NCBI RefSeq assembly: GCF_000455265.1
Contig: NZ_HG005141.1
Coordinates: 392,815-456,814 of the forward strand
Origin: Paenibacillus antibioticophila
GTDB lineage: Bacteria; Bacillota; Bacilli; Paenibacillales; Paenibacillaceae
Reading direction: 5' to 3'
Length of the DNA stretch: 64,000 nt
Made by a program: the position numbers and the translations under genes. Of the stretch, positions 50,270 through 58,006 are shown piece after piece. Position 1 is the stretch's first letter; each line of letters starts with the position of its first letter. Under the pieces are notes generated by a model. That model was given only the letters and a program-made list of their open reading frames with translations, searched no databases and was not told the DNA's origin.

Positions 50270-51579
50270 GCTCCATATCGACTTCACCGGCCATTGCGAA
50301 GCACCTGATTGTTATTTCCTATGACGCCTTCTCGGAGGATAACTGGGAGACGGCCCGCCGACTGCCAAACTTATCTAAATTAATTGAACAGGGTGCATCT
50401 ACGAACCAGTTGCAAAGTGTTTATCCTACGCTCACCTATGTGGTGCACAGCACTACCGCTACCGGCGTATATCCGGACAAGCACGGCGTCCATCACAACA
50501 ATCCTTTTCAGCCCTTTGTCAAGGAAGAGGAGCAGAGCTGGTTCTGGTTCCGGGATGCGATTCAGGTCCCTACCATTTATGATGCCGCGCGGGAGCATTC
50601 CCTAAGCACAGCAGGCCTTTTATGGCCGGTGTCCGGCAAATCCTCTTTCCGGTACAATATCCCCGAGATTAGAGCGATCGGGAAGGAGAACCAGGCGCTG
50701 AAGGTGCTGAAGAGCGGAAGTCCGCTCTACTGCCTTGAGATGGAGATGAAGCACGGCCGGATCAGACAGGGAATTGAACAGCCTTATCTGGATGATTTCA
50801 CGACCCGATGCGCGGTGGATACGATCAAGCGGAAGAAGCCTAACCTGCTTATGCTGCATTTGATTGATCTGGATGATGCCAAGCATGCCCATGGAACGGA
50901 CAGCGAAGAGGTTGAACAGGTCATTCTCCGAATGGATCACAGAATCGGGCAGATTATGCAGGCCGTCGAAGAAGCAGGCATTCAGCAGGATACTGTGATA
51001 GCCGTCCTTGGTGATCATGGACAATTTAATGTCAGATACAAGGTGCATCTGAACAATCTTTTGCAGGAGCGAGGCCTGATCTATGAGCAGAATGGGAAAA
51101 TGATGTGGAGAGCTTACTTCCAGTGCGGCGGCGGATCCGCCTACCTGCATATTCAGCCGGGAGATGAAGAGGCCGCAGCCTTAGCTCTGGACACGGTCAG
51201 GATGGTTATGCGGAACCCCTCCTTCGGAATTGAGCACCTCTATACGGGGGAGGAATTAACCCGGATGCATGCAAGTCGAGCAGCAAGCGCAATATTGGAG
51301 GCCAAGCGCAATTATGCCTTCGACGAGGCTCTGGATCGGCCAACGATTGTCGACCTGCAGCAGCACGGCGTCAAGTACGCAACGCACGGCTACGCTCCGG
51401 ACAAGGAAGGATACCGCTGTAATGCGGTCTTCTCGGGCAATTCGGTGAAATCCGGCTACAGGCTCGGAGATATCCATATGGTGGACATCGCTCCTACGCT
51501 GGCCAGAATATTGGGAATTCCGTTTGGCCCTTGTGACGGAAGAGCCTTGGACGAAATTTTCACCAGTCATTCCGACTAG
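50266..51579 (+). CDS. Alkaline phosphatase superfamily protein (nucleotide pyrophosphatase/phosphodiesterase-like)
   Basis: A 437-residue metalloenzyme: first metal Asp in LIVISYDAFSEDNWE, nucleophile Thr in VYPTLTYVVHSTTATGVYPDKHGVHHNNPF, second-site residues in LIDLDDAKHAHGTDSEEV, GDHGQFN and KYATHGYAPDKEGY. This is the NPP-type pattern for phosphodiester or phosphonate substrates. There is no signal peptide, so it acts in the cytosol, coupled to the UMF1 transporter. The stop TAG shares the CTAG palindrome with the convergent GGDEF gene stop. Confidence 0.88.
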   Translation: MSSISTSPAIAKHLIVISYDAFSEDNWETARRLPNLSKLIEQGASTNQLQSVYPTLTYVVHSTTATGVYPDKHGVHHNNPFQPFVKEEEQSWFWFRDAIQVPTIYDAAREHSLSTAGLLWPVSGKSSFRYNIPEIRAIGKENQALKVLKSGSPLYCLEMEMKHGRIRQGIEQPYLDDFTTRCAVDTIKRKKPNLLMLHLIDLDDAKHAHGTDSEEVEQVILRMDHRIGQIMQAVEEAGIQQDTVIAVLGDHGQFNVRYKVHLNNLLQERGLIYEQNGKMMWRAYFQCGGGSAYLHIQPGDEEAAALALDTVRMVMRNPSFGIEHLYTGEELTRMHASRAASAILEAKRNYAFDEALDRPTIVDLQQHGVKYATHGYAPDKEGYRCNAVFSGNSVKSGYRLGDIHMVDIAPTLARILGIPFGPCDGRALDEIFTSHSD

Positions 51580-52514
51580 TTGGCATAACAGATGCTGCCC
51601 GGATGGGATTTGCAAATTCTCTTCATTCGGGTAGCTTCATCAACGATCTGATCCATGCTTTGAAAATCGCCCTTCTGATTCGTCACTACAGCGATGGAAA
51701 TGGAGACAAGCGGAATCGCGCCATACCCTCCGGAACGACTCTCCCCCTTCACAAAATTGTTCTTGAGATCCTCGGCGTTGTAAAAGGATTGCTTGATTTG
51801 TTCAAAGCCCTCAATCACTTTGCTGCAAGGGCCTTGATAATCATGATGGTTCAGAATCGCGATAAAGTCATCCCCTCCGATATGTCCCAGGAATGAGCCT
51901 TGCCCCGAGAACTGCTCCCGAAGCAGGGCGGCGGTTGCCTGAATCAGAGAATCCCCCATTTTGAAGCCATAGCTGTCATTATAGGACTTGAAGTGATCCA
52001 GATCGATGTAGAGTACACTGAAGTGCTTCTGGTTTGCGGATTGCTGAAGCCGGTCGTCGATAATCCGGTTCCCGGGCAAGCCGGTCAGGGCGTTCATGAA
52101 GACTGCCATCTCCGCCCGAATGTCGGCTACCTCAAGCAGCAGACGGCGAATGCTGACAAACCCATACAGCACTTCTTCCTGGGCTACCAGCACCCCGTCA
52201 TATAGCTCCTCTTCGGCCCGATTCATCGCCTGGATGCTTACTTCTGTAATAGGCTCCTCATATTGGACAACAAGCGGATGACTATTCATGACCAGACTGA
52301 CCGGCCTGCCCATGTACAGATTGTATCCATATTGTGTGCCCAGCAGCTGATAGAATCGGGAGCGCATCACAAGTGCAGGAGGTATGCCTGCCCCGGCTAC
52401 AGCTATACCTTCCAGTTTAGGGTTATGTACGAACAGGTTATTTACAACCCGGCATTTCGCATCCGGCTCGACGATAGGAATCATCTCGGCCATTTCACCA
52501 ATTTTCGTGAACAA
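51576..52514 (-). CDS. CBS domain-GGDEF diguanylate cyclase
   Basis: 312 residues. The N-terminal part (about 1-125: VEPDAKCRVVNNLFVHNPKLEGIAVAG..., GRPVSLVMNSHPLVVQYEEPITEVS) is a CBS-pair-like sensor. The C-terminal GGDEF domain includes NALTGLPGNRIID, VLYIDLDHFKSYNDSYGFKMGD and active-site GHIGGDDFIAIL (GGDDF for GGDEF; the signature acidic residues are kept), so cyclic-di-GMP synthesis is likely. The TTG start has CACGGAGGGGATAAC. It follows the EAL gene by 71 bp. Confidence 0.85.
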   Translation of the reverse strand: MFTKIGEMAEMIPIVEPDAKCRVVNNLFVHNPKLEGIAVAGAGIPPALVMRSRFYQLLGTQYGYNLYMGRPVSLVMNSHPLVVQYEEPITEVSIQAMNRAEEELYDGVLVAQEEVLYGFVSIRRLLLEVADIRAEMAVFMNALTGLPGNRIIDDRLQQSANQKHFSVLYIDLDHFKSYNDSYGFKMGDSLIQATAALLREQFSGQGSFLGHIGGDDFIAILNHHDYQGPCSKVIEGFEQIKQSFYNAEDLKNNFVKGESRSGGYGAIPLVSISIAVVTNQKGDFQSMDQIVDEATRMKRICKSHPGSICYAN

Positions 52515-52585
52515 GTTATCCCCTCCGTGAACACTTCGCGCATTTTCCTTTCCTGCCTTCGCAGCGTCTTTCGTTCAACCGATGG

Positions 52586-53443
52586 TTAGAAGGGCTGTAG
52601 ATAAGGGTATGTTAGCTCTCTGGCTGGCCTGCCCAATGCATAGCCTTGTCCGTATTGAATGCCTTCCTGACGCAAAAATGAGATTTCTTCCGAGGCTTCA
52701 ATACCTTCGGCGATAATGTGGGTGCCCGAATCAGCAGCAAATTCTTGAAGCAAGGTCACAATGCGCTGTTGATTCGGACAAAGGTGAATGTTGTGAACCA
52801 GCGACTTGTCCAGCTTAATAAACTCCGGCTTCAGGCTCACAATGGCTTTCAAACTGTTATAGCCGGAACCCGCGTCATCAATGGCAATACGAAACCCCTG
52901 GGCGCGGTAATGCGAAAGAATGCGCTCAAACTCTACATAGTCCTGAACCGCCTGCTTCTCCGTCAATTCAAACACTACCTGCTGTGGAGAGAGGTTATAA
53001 CGGGATAGAAGTTGTATCGTCTGTCCGCTCCGATAGCCTGGATCAGAAAGCACCTGCGGATGGATATTGATGAACAAAATCGTATTCCTGGGATGGCCTG
53101 CCTTCTCCAGTGCCGAGCTAAAACGGTTCAAAGACAAATCCCGGCAAAACAATTCAAAAGAAAAGACCTGATCGGTATGCCCGATAAAATCATAAAAAAA
53201 ATCAGTGCTCGGAAACTGCGCCGATACCGGAGGGCGATTCAGCACCTCGTAGCCCAGATGCCCTTTATCCTGCAAATTATAAATAGGCTGAAAAAAGGTG
53301 GTCAGGGCCTGTCCTTTCATAATTTTTTGCAGCTCGGCATATCTTCTGCAGGATTGATAGTACGTTCGGGTTGCTTGATAGAAGTAGGTCATGTGGTTTA
53401 ACAGACCGCTTCTATCTCCAGAGGGAGCGAGCGGTGTTTTCAT
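52586..53443 (-). CDS. EAL domain protein (c-di-GMP phosphodiesterase)
   Basis: A 285-residue EAL domain. The EAL motif reads GYEVLNRPP (E-V-L; the metal Glu is present). Other catalytic residues: FINIHPQ (N), FELTEKQ (E), IAIDDAGSGYNSL (DD), FIKLDKSLV (K), IIAEGIEASEE (E) and YGQGYALGRP (Q). All metal and base positions are kept, so it is probably active. No membrane segment. Together with the downstream CBS-GGDEF product it reproduces the order EAL-CBS-GGDEF that occurs in single proteins elsewhere. Confidence 0.87.
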   Translation of the reverse strand: MKTPLAPSGDRSGLLNHMTYFYQATRTYYQSCRRYAELQKIMKGQALTTFFQPIYNLQDKGHLGYEVLNRPPVSAQFPSTDFFYDFIGHTDQVFSFELFCRDLSLNRFSSALEKAGHPRNTILFINIHPQVLSDPGYRSGQTIQLLSRYNLSPQQVVFELTEKQAVQDYVEFERILSHYRAQGFRIAIDDAGSGYNSLKAIVSLKPEFIKLDKSLVHNIHLCPNQQRIVTLLQEFAADSGTHIIAEGIEASEEISFLRQEGIQYGQGYALGRPARELTYPYLQPF

Positions 53444-53615
53444 TTTCCCATCTCATCCTTTGTGCCTATAAAATCGAGACTGGAAAAATGAAATGCCCGT
53501 CTCTATAGTGCTATTGTACGCCTCCGATCCCCAGAGAGCATCAACTTAGTGTTAACGAGAGGTAAAATGCACCCATCCGAGCGCCGAATTCTGTCGAAAA
53601 TTCCTGCAAGTCCTG

Positions 53616-54503
53616 CTATTTCCTGCCGGTCCTCCGGCTTTTCCCCACTAAAATATCCAACTCCACGGTCACCCATGCCGACTCCTGCCGAACATAGTCC
53701 TGCACACGCTCAGGATCCGAAGACCAGGCCAGCGGTGTCATGCTCGCCAGAAGCTGCAGCTCCGCACCGCTCAGACGTTGTCTGTAGTTCAGCTGAATCG
53801 TGTCCAATCGATCAAAATGTCGGCAAAATAGGTCTAATGTATGCTTGTTGCTATAGCTTCTTTTTTCGTTATCCCCATAGAGTGCTTGTCTCAATTCCTT
53901 CAGGTAGCCAGGACCAGGTACGACCTTCACGATGCTGCCGTCCTGCTTCAAGATCCGCGTGAATTCCTTATAGTTAGCCGGTGATAGTATGTTGAGCAGC
54001 ACCCGGCAAGACTGATCCGCAAGCGGCAAGCCGGCCAGGTCGCCCACCAGCCAAATGGAGCCCTCGTATCTTTTCGCGGCCAGGGTGATGCCTTCCTTTG
54101 AGATATCGAGGCCAAGCCCGGTCACCTGGGGCAAATCGCATGCCTTCAGCACGCTCTGCAGGTGGGAGCCTTCACCACAGCCCAGGTCGGCCATCATCCA
54201 TGGGCTTGCCGGTTCGGGAGCATCCTTGAGGATGACATCTCGAAGAGCCTTGTGCAAGGGCCTATACAGAGAGCTTTCCGTAATCAGATGGTGCCTTGCT
54301 TCAAATAAGGATTTGCCGTATTTGCCGACCACAGGCCGGGTTAACAGGTTCAGATAACCGTGCTTGGAAAAGTCAAACGCGTGATGCTTCGAGCAGACCA
54401 GGCTGGCGTGCCCATCAACCCTCACCGGACTTCCGCAGAGCGGACATTTGAAGCAGGATGACCATGTATCTATCAGATTTGCGCTATGCATTTTTCTGCT
54501 CAT
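53616..54503 (-). CDS. RlmA/TlrB-type 23S rRNA (guanine-N1) methyltransferase
   Basis: About 295 residues. The N-terminal zinc site C20-x2-C23...C37-x3-H41 (CPLCGSP...CSKHHAFD) is diagnostic of RlmA. A linker HGYLNLL follows, then SAM motif I MADLGCGEGSHL near 105, LGLDISKEGITLAA and LLNILSPANYKEFTRILKQDG. Gram-positive RlmA(II)/TlrB methylates G748 of 23S rRNA in the macrolide tunnel and gives tylosin-type resistance together with Erm. The start at 54503 follows AAAGGAAGGGATATTTTT. It lies downstream of an Erm-type leader peptide and attenuator. Confidence 0.85.
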   Translation of the reverse strand: MSRKMHSANLIDTWSSCFKCPLCGSPVRVDGHASLVCSKHHAFDFSKHGYLNLLTRPVVGKYGKSLFEARHHLITESSLYRPLHKALRDVILKDAPEPASPWMMADLGCGEGSHLQSVLKACDLPQVTGLGLDISKEGITLAAKRYEGSIWLVGDLAGLPLADQSCRVLLNILSPANYKEFTRILKQDGSIVKVVPGPGYLKELRQALYGDNEKRSYSNKHTLDLFCRHFDRLDTIQLNYRQRLSGAELQLLASMTPLAWSSDPERVQDYVRQESAWVTVELDILVGKSRRTGRK

Positions 54504-54608
54504 AAAAATATCCCTTCCTTTGCCATAGAAAATCACAGGCATTCGGCCTGCACGGCAAGGTAACGGGATTCCACGATTCACGACCAAAAGGCAATGGCCG
54601 GGAAAACA

Positions 54609-54645
54609 ACAAAAAAGAAAGGCGCGACAAATCCGCCTCTCTTCA
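54609..54645 (-). terminator. Attenuator terminator upstream of the rlmA-like gene
   Basis: On the minus strand GAGAGGCG-GATTTGTCG-CGCCTTTC (7 of 8 Watson-Crick plus one G-U) is followed by TTTTTTG. It sits between the leader peptide and the methyltransferase start, about 105 nt upstream of the latter. Confidence 0.7.
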
Positions 54646-54745
54646 CGATTTAAACAACCTCTATATGAAGATGAGATGACCCCAAAAGGGCAGACTGATC
54701 CCGTGTACCCTGCCTAATGCAAGCAGAGCCTTTGAACGTATTTAA

Positions 54746-54790
54746 TTACGGGTTCAAAGTCAGGGAGCGCAATCTGATATAGTGGATCAT
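54746..54790 (-). CDS. Erm-type macrolide-sensing leader peptide (14 aa)
   Basis: MIHYIRLRSLTLNP, with a perfect AGGAGG at 54798-54803, 7 nt before the ATG. As I remember it, the ErmD/ErmK leader is MTHSMRLRFPTLNQ; about eight of fourteen positions agree, including the H-x-x-RLR arrest core and the TLN end. Those leaders stall macrolide-bound ribosomes at the Arg-x-Arg motif. The last codons lie in an inverted repeat, TTTGAAC...GTTCAAA (54732-54758), that continues past the stop. Followed by further pairing arms and the terminator at 54609-54645. Confidence 0.72.
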   Translation of the reverse strand: MIHYIRLRSLTLNP

Positions 54791-54821
54791 CGTCTATCCT
54801 CCTGTCTCAACAATTGTGTCC

Positions 54822-54850
54822 AGTATAAAACATGCGTCGGGGGATGTAAA
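54822..54850 (-). promoter_or_regulatory. Sigma-A promoter of the leader-rlmA unit
   Basis: On the minus strand TTTACA, 17-bp spacer and TATACT. Predicted start is about 20 nt before the leader's ribosome site. Separate from the MerR gene, whose stop is 150 bp upstream. Confidence 0.7.
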
Positions 54851-55003
54851 GCAGACGTAGCTCCTCTATTTTTTCTTATATTGTTCACACAATGTCCACT
54901 TATGTGTCCCAACGGCAGGCCGCTATAATATGCCGAGTCTGCCTTTGCAGATGATCGTGATGGGACCCCTTGTAAGATTTATTTTTGGTAACTACGTAAA
55001 ACG

Positions 55004-55729
55004 TTAATGTTCTTTGTATATGTGCTCCCTGTAAGCCTCGATGTAGACCATCAGATGCCTGACGCCTTCGAGTTGGGCCTGCAGCCGTTCACTTAACTTC
55101 GCAAGAGCAAGCTGGAATGACCTATCAATCCGTTCAAATTGATGGGCCTCCAGTTCTCTTAGAAGCTCCCTCAAATGATCTACATAATACACTGTCCGCC
55201 GCAGACTGCTGATGACCAATATTTTACGCAACTCGGTCAAATCGTACAGCCGATATCCATTCTCCTTATCCCGGATTGAAGCGATCAGTCCCTCCTTCTC
55301 CCAATGCCTGATAGCAGACGTATTCACGCCTGCTAATTCTGCGGCCTTGCCAATCGGCAGCGGCCCGCCGGGTGTCTTCATCTTCTGATTAGAACCGAGC
55401 TGTGCCTGCTGGATCATTCCGAGCACATTTCCGACTCGGATTTTTTCCTCCTGGGTCCGGTGGAGCTGCTGGTTAATCTGCCAAAGCGCCTCCGTCACTG
55501 CTCCATCCTTTATGCTGCGCATGACCTCATAGACGACAGGAATATCAAAGCCGGCCAGCATAGATCGGATCGCGGCAAAGGCCAGACGGTGTATGAAAGT
55601 ATACTGGCGGTGTCCCCCTGTCGATCTAGCTACATGAGGAAGCAGCCCCTGCTCTTCATACCTCCTCAGGGTCGTTGTACTCACGTTGAATTCCAAGGCT
55701 AACTCCGCCGGTGTATAAAAGCGTCCCAT
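55004..55729 (-). CDS. MerR family regulator with two HTH domains
   Basis: 241 residues containing two complete MerR-type winged helices: FYTPAELALEFNVSTTTLRRYEEQGLLPHVARSTGGHRQYTFI (about 4-50) and PIGKAAELAGVNTSAIRHWEKEGLIASIRDKENGYRLYDLTEL (about 124-168). A helical linker and a C-terminal coiled region (LRELLRELEAHQFERIDRSF) surround them. Classical MerR proteins have one such domain. It is divergent from an alpha/beta hydrolase gene; the 146-bp intergenic region has a dyad at 55755-55782. Confidence 0.87.
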   Translation of the reverse strand: MGRFYTPAELALEFNVSTTTLRRYEEQGLLPHVARSTGGHRQYTFIHRLAFAAIRSMLAGFDIPVVYEVMRSIKDGAVTEALWQINQQLHRTQEEKIRVGNVLGMIQQAQLGSNQKMKTPGGPLPIGKAAELAGVNTSAIRHWEKEGLIASIRDKENGYRLYDLTELRKILVISSLRRTVYYVDHLRELLRELEAHQFERIDRSFQLALAKLSERLQAQLEGVRHLMVYIEAYREHIYKEH

Positions 55730-55754
55730 TTTTGCCCACTCCTATATTAAAGTA

Positions 55755-55782
55755 ATACCTTAAAGTGCTGCGTTAAGTATTG
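55755..55782. promoter_or_regulatory. Dyad between the tandem-HTH MerR gene and the hydrolase gene
   Basis: AATACCTTAA (55755-55764) and TTAAGTATT (55774-55782) form an inverted repeat with one unpaired base. A second inverted pair, ACAAAC/GTTTGT, lies at about 55820-55855. Either could bind the MerR protein. Confidence 0.4.
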
Positions 55783-55881
55783 ATCGAGGAGATTGCCGAT
55801 CTATCTATGCTTTATGTACACAAACCTGAAGATTGCATCTATGTTGTATGTTTGTAGTATATCAGGTTTGGAGGGATGAAC

Positions 55882-56754
55882 ATGAAGAGAACGATCACTT
55901 TGAACGATGGCTCTGCGCTGGAGGTGAGACTTGAGGGTAACCGTAACGGCAGGTTTATTATGCTCCCGGGGACAAAAGAAAGTGTGACGGGAAAAGAGGC
56001 GGAAGCACTAAAGCTATGGGGCGTAGACCCCGAGCTGGGAAAGAAGCTGGTGAACGGGCTTGCCGATGAGTTCGGGGTTATCCATTTTGACTATGAAGGT
56101 CATTTGTTTCAGCATCCACGCCCGGATTCGCTTACGCCGGAAGCTATCGCCAGAGATTTCCTACAGATCGCCGATGAGATGGGTGTCAACACCTTCTGCT
56201 ATTATGGATACTCCTGGCTGGCACTCGCCGGCTTACAGCTCGCTATAAGAACCGATCGCTTGGAGGCGCTCCTCATGGGCGGATTTCCTCCTTATGATGG
56301 GCCTTATGCTGAAATGAGAACCGTCACTGCCAAAACGCATGAGCAGGCTATCCAAAATACCGAGAAACCAAAAGTTGCTTCTAAAGATCCGGTTCCTGTG
56401 GACGAGGTAGATTGGGATCATCTTGAGGTCACGATCGATCCGGATCGAACCAAGCAATTTCTCACCCTATATAACCACTTGACAGACTTTGAGGATACAG
56501 CGATTCAGGGTAAGCTCTGCTTTCCCAAGCTGGCCTTTGCCGGGGAGAAGGATACGATTGTGTACGGCGAGAACTTCGGCGGGGTCACCGTCGATATCTC
56601 CGGGCGGTTGGGCAAACACGAGGAAACTTTACGGCAGCTCGGTTGGGACGTGCAGCTCGTGCAAGGTGAGGTTATGGATCACACCCGAGCCATGCAACCG
56701 GATGTTGTGCTGCCTTTAATTAAGCCTTGGCTGACGGCCAAGCTTTCGGGTTGA
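55882..56754 (+). CDS. Alpha/beta hydrolase
   Basis: About 290 residues. The nucleophile elbow is CYYGYSWLALAGLQLA (G-Y-S-W), the oxyanion/loop region VIHFDYEGHLFQHPRPDS, and a late Asp/His pair in GEKDTIVYG and GEVMDHTRAMQPD. The core is consistent with the esterase/hydrolase fold but does not match a specific enzyme. The ATG at 55882 is preferred, with TTGGAGGGATGAAC; the ATG at 55876 directly abuts GGAGGG. It is the probable target of the divergent MerR regulator. Confidence 0.78.
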   Translation: MKRTITLNDGSALEVRLEGNRNGRFIMLPGTKESVTGKEAEALKLWGVDPELGKKLVNGLADEFGVIHFDYEGHLFQHPRPDSLTPEAIARDFLQIADEMGVNTFCYYGYSWLALAGLQLAIRTDRLEALLMGGFPPYDGPYAEMRTVTAKTHEQAIQNTEKPKVASKDPVPVDEVDWDHLEVTIDPDRTKQFLTLYNHLTDFEDTAIQGKLCFPKLAFAGEKDTIVYGENFGGVTVDISGRLGKHEETLRQLGWDVQLVQGEVMDHTRAMQPDVVLPLIKPWLTAKLSG

Positions 56755-56771
56755 CCCATTTGGCCGTATAA

Positions 56772-56817
56772 AACAAGGCGCCTCCACAGCGTGTTTTGGC
56801 TGCGGAAGTGCCTTGTT
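56772..56817. terminator. Terminator after the alpha/beta hydrolase
   Basis: AACAAGGCGCCTCCACAGC-GTGTTTTG-GCTGCGGAAGTGCCTTGTT with few mismatches. No long T run, but likely functional on both strands. Confidence 0.6.
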
Positions 56818-56866
56818 CGCGTTGTAGATCCATGCATATGTGTACAGCTAACTTAAAAGTTATCTG

Positions 56867-57243
56867 TTATTTTATCAATGCTTGAATTGCCATTAAATCA
56901 ATTTCATTCTCATTAGTTATCTTATATGAAGATGTTGAGTTTGATTGGTTGTCAGCATATTTAAAAATACTTATATAGCTATTATCGTAGAGAGTGATTC
57001 CAAATCGCCGTCCTTGGCTATCATCCCTTATCGTGATCCAGTATGAATCTGTGTACTGGATATTTCATATTCATTTTCATTATTTGATCTAGTTATTTGT
57101 AGTGAGCTTATTTCTTCTACATTTAGATTCTTGAGAACAGCTTTATTAAATGTGGTTTTCTTTGAACCTTCATAAACGAAGAATAATGAGATGCCTAATA
57201 AAATGATAACTACCGCCGCAATCATGTATTTTGTGTTCTTCAT
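56867..57243 (-). pseudogene. Frameshifted small membrane-anchored protein
   Basis: A well-initiated gene (TTAGGAGGTTTTTT then ATG at 57243) encodes an N-terminal anchor KYMIAAVVIILLGISLFFVYEGS and about 50 more residues, then hits TAA near 57028. One base out of frame, the sequence continues sensibly as DSYWITIRDDSQGRRFGITL...YKITNENEIDLMAIQALIK to a TAA at 56867. A single-base deletion around 57040 explains both. The intact product would be about 125 residues, extracytoplasmic, of unknown family. A sequencing error is the alternative. Confidence 0.65.
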
Positions 57244-57300
57244 AAAAAACCTCCTAAACAAATTTACGGTCCGTCTCCTTTCTATCCATTAATATCAGAC

Positions 57301-57549
57301 TTGGCCTTTATTGTTCCGATCACCAGTCAGGTAAAAGGATATGCATTCGAGGTGCCTGTCCCAGTTGGAATTGATATTGATGGATCAAAAGTAAACTATA
57401 GTTATACCGTGTTAGAGGGTGTAGCTTTAACCGATCATGCGAAATCATTGGATCTAAACGCACGAAACGCTAGTGTAATAGGTCAAGTTGATCCGGATTC
57501 AGACTTTTATAGGACGGTAGTAACCTACGTCAGAGCTATTTTAGCCTAG
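57301..57549 (+). pseudogene. 5'-truncated MazF/PemK-type toxin fragment
   Basis: LAFIVPITSQVKGYAFEVPVP and VALTDHAKSLDLNARNASVIGQVDPDSDFY match the central and C-terminal part of the MazF/PemK/ChpB endoribonuclease fold (PIT-x-xKGYPFEV; L-x-DxxKSLDxxxR). The N-terminal third with the GDIVxxDF entry is missing: upstream, the same frame runs into the promoter side of the divergent small gene. No ribosome site precedes the TTG. No antitoxin gene is visible. Non-functional relic. Confidence 0.6.
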
Positions 57550-57573
57550 TGATGAAGGCAATACATAGCCATG

Positions 57574-57622
57574 AAAAAAAGGCACTTCTACAGCGTAAAG
57601 ACTGTAGAAGCGCCTTTTTCTT
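57574..57622. terminator. Near-perfect terminator hairpin
   Basis: AAAAAAAGGCACTTCTACAG-CGTAAAGA-CTGTAGAAGCGCCTTTTTC, A and T tracts on both sides; serves the MazF fragment side and the minus-strand ABC relic. Confidence 0.85.
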
Positions 57623-57630
57623 GTTACAGA

Positions 57631-57745
57631 TCATGCAGGATTGCCCTGTACGAACTGATTCTGATACATTCCAGCGTAAACTCCGTTCTGCTGCAAAAGC
57701 TCCTCATGCGATCCTCTCATGTCTATATACAGTTGGACAACTGCT
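57631..57745 (-). pseudogene. C-terminal relic of an ABC exporter (ATPase tail)
   Basis: The minus-strand frame reads MRGSHEELLQQNGVYAGMY, then QNQFVQGNPA and a stop. This is the standard end of MsbA-type ABC exporters (GTHEELLxxxGxYxxMYxxQF). Nothing of the Walker or signature motifs remains. It still precedes a good terminator, as the original gene would have. Confidence 0.6.
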
Positions 57746-57791
57746 GAAAATCGATTTCATCGCTTCTTCAAGAGATCATCATAAGTAAAAA

Positions 57792-58001
57792 GTATCCTCG
57801 CCGGTCACCGTTCTGGTCAGCGCCGGTCTATGCTATGCCTTATTCGCCATACTGCTTAGCGATATCGTATCTCCTCTGCTCGACGGAAAACTGCAAGGTC
57901 CCCTGACGAATCCGCTCGCCTTGGTCAGCGTCTTCACCACCAATGCGGTATGGGGGCTGCTGATTGGCGGCATTGCCAAGGTGCTGCAGCCCAAACATTA
58001 A
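57792..58001 (+). pseudogene. C-terminal relic of a membrane protein
   Basis: From just after a TAA, the frame encodes VTVLVSAGLCYALFAILLSD, a loop, and VFTTNAVWGLLIGGIAKVLQ ending QPKH. These are two membrane helices with no start codon or ribosome site. It ends 5 bp before the sfsA stop on the other strand. Family not recognised. Confidence 0.45.
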
Positions 58002-58006
58002 GCAGT

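Noticed and set aside
53616-54503. Calling the methyltransferase an Erm enzyme because of its Erm-like leader
   Set aside because: The protein has the RlmA zinc site (C-x2-C...C-x3-H) and RlmA-type SAM domain and lacks the Erm GQxFL N-terminus and NPPY-type motif IV.
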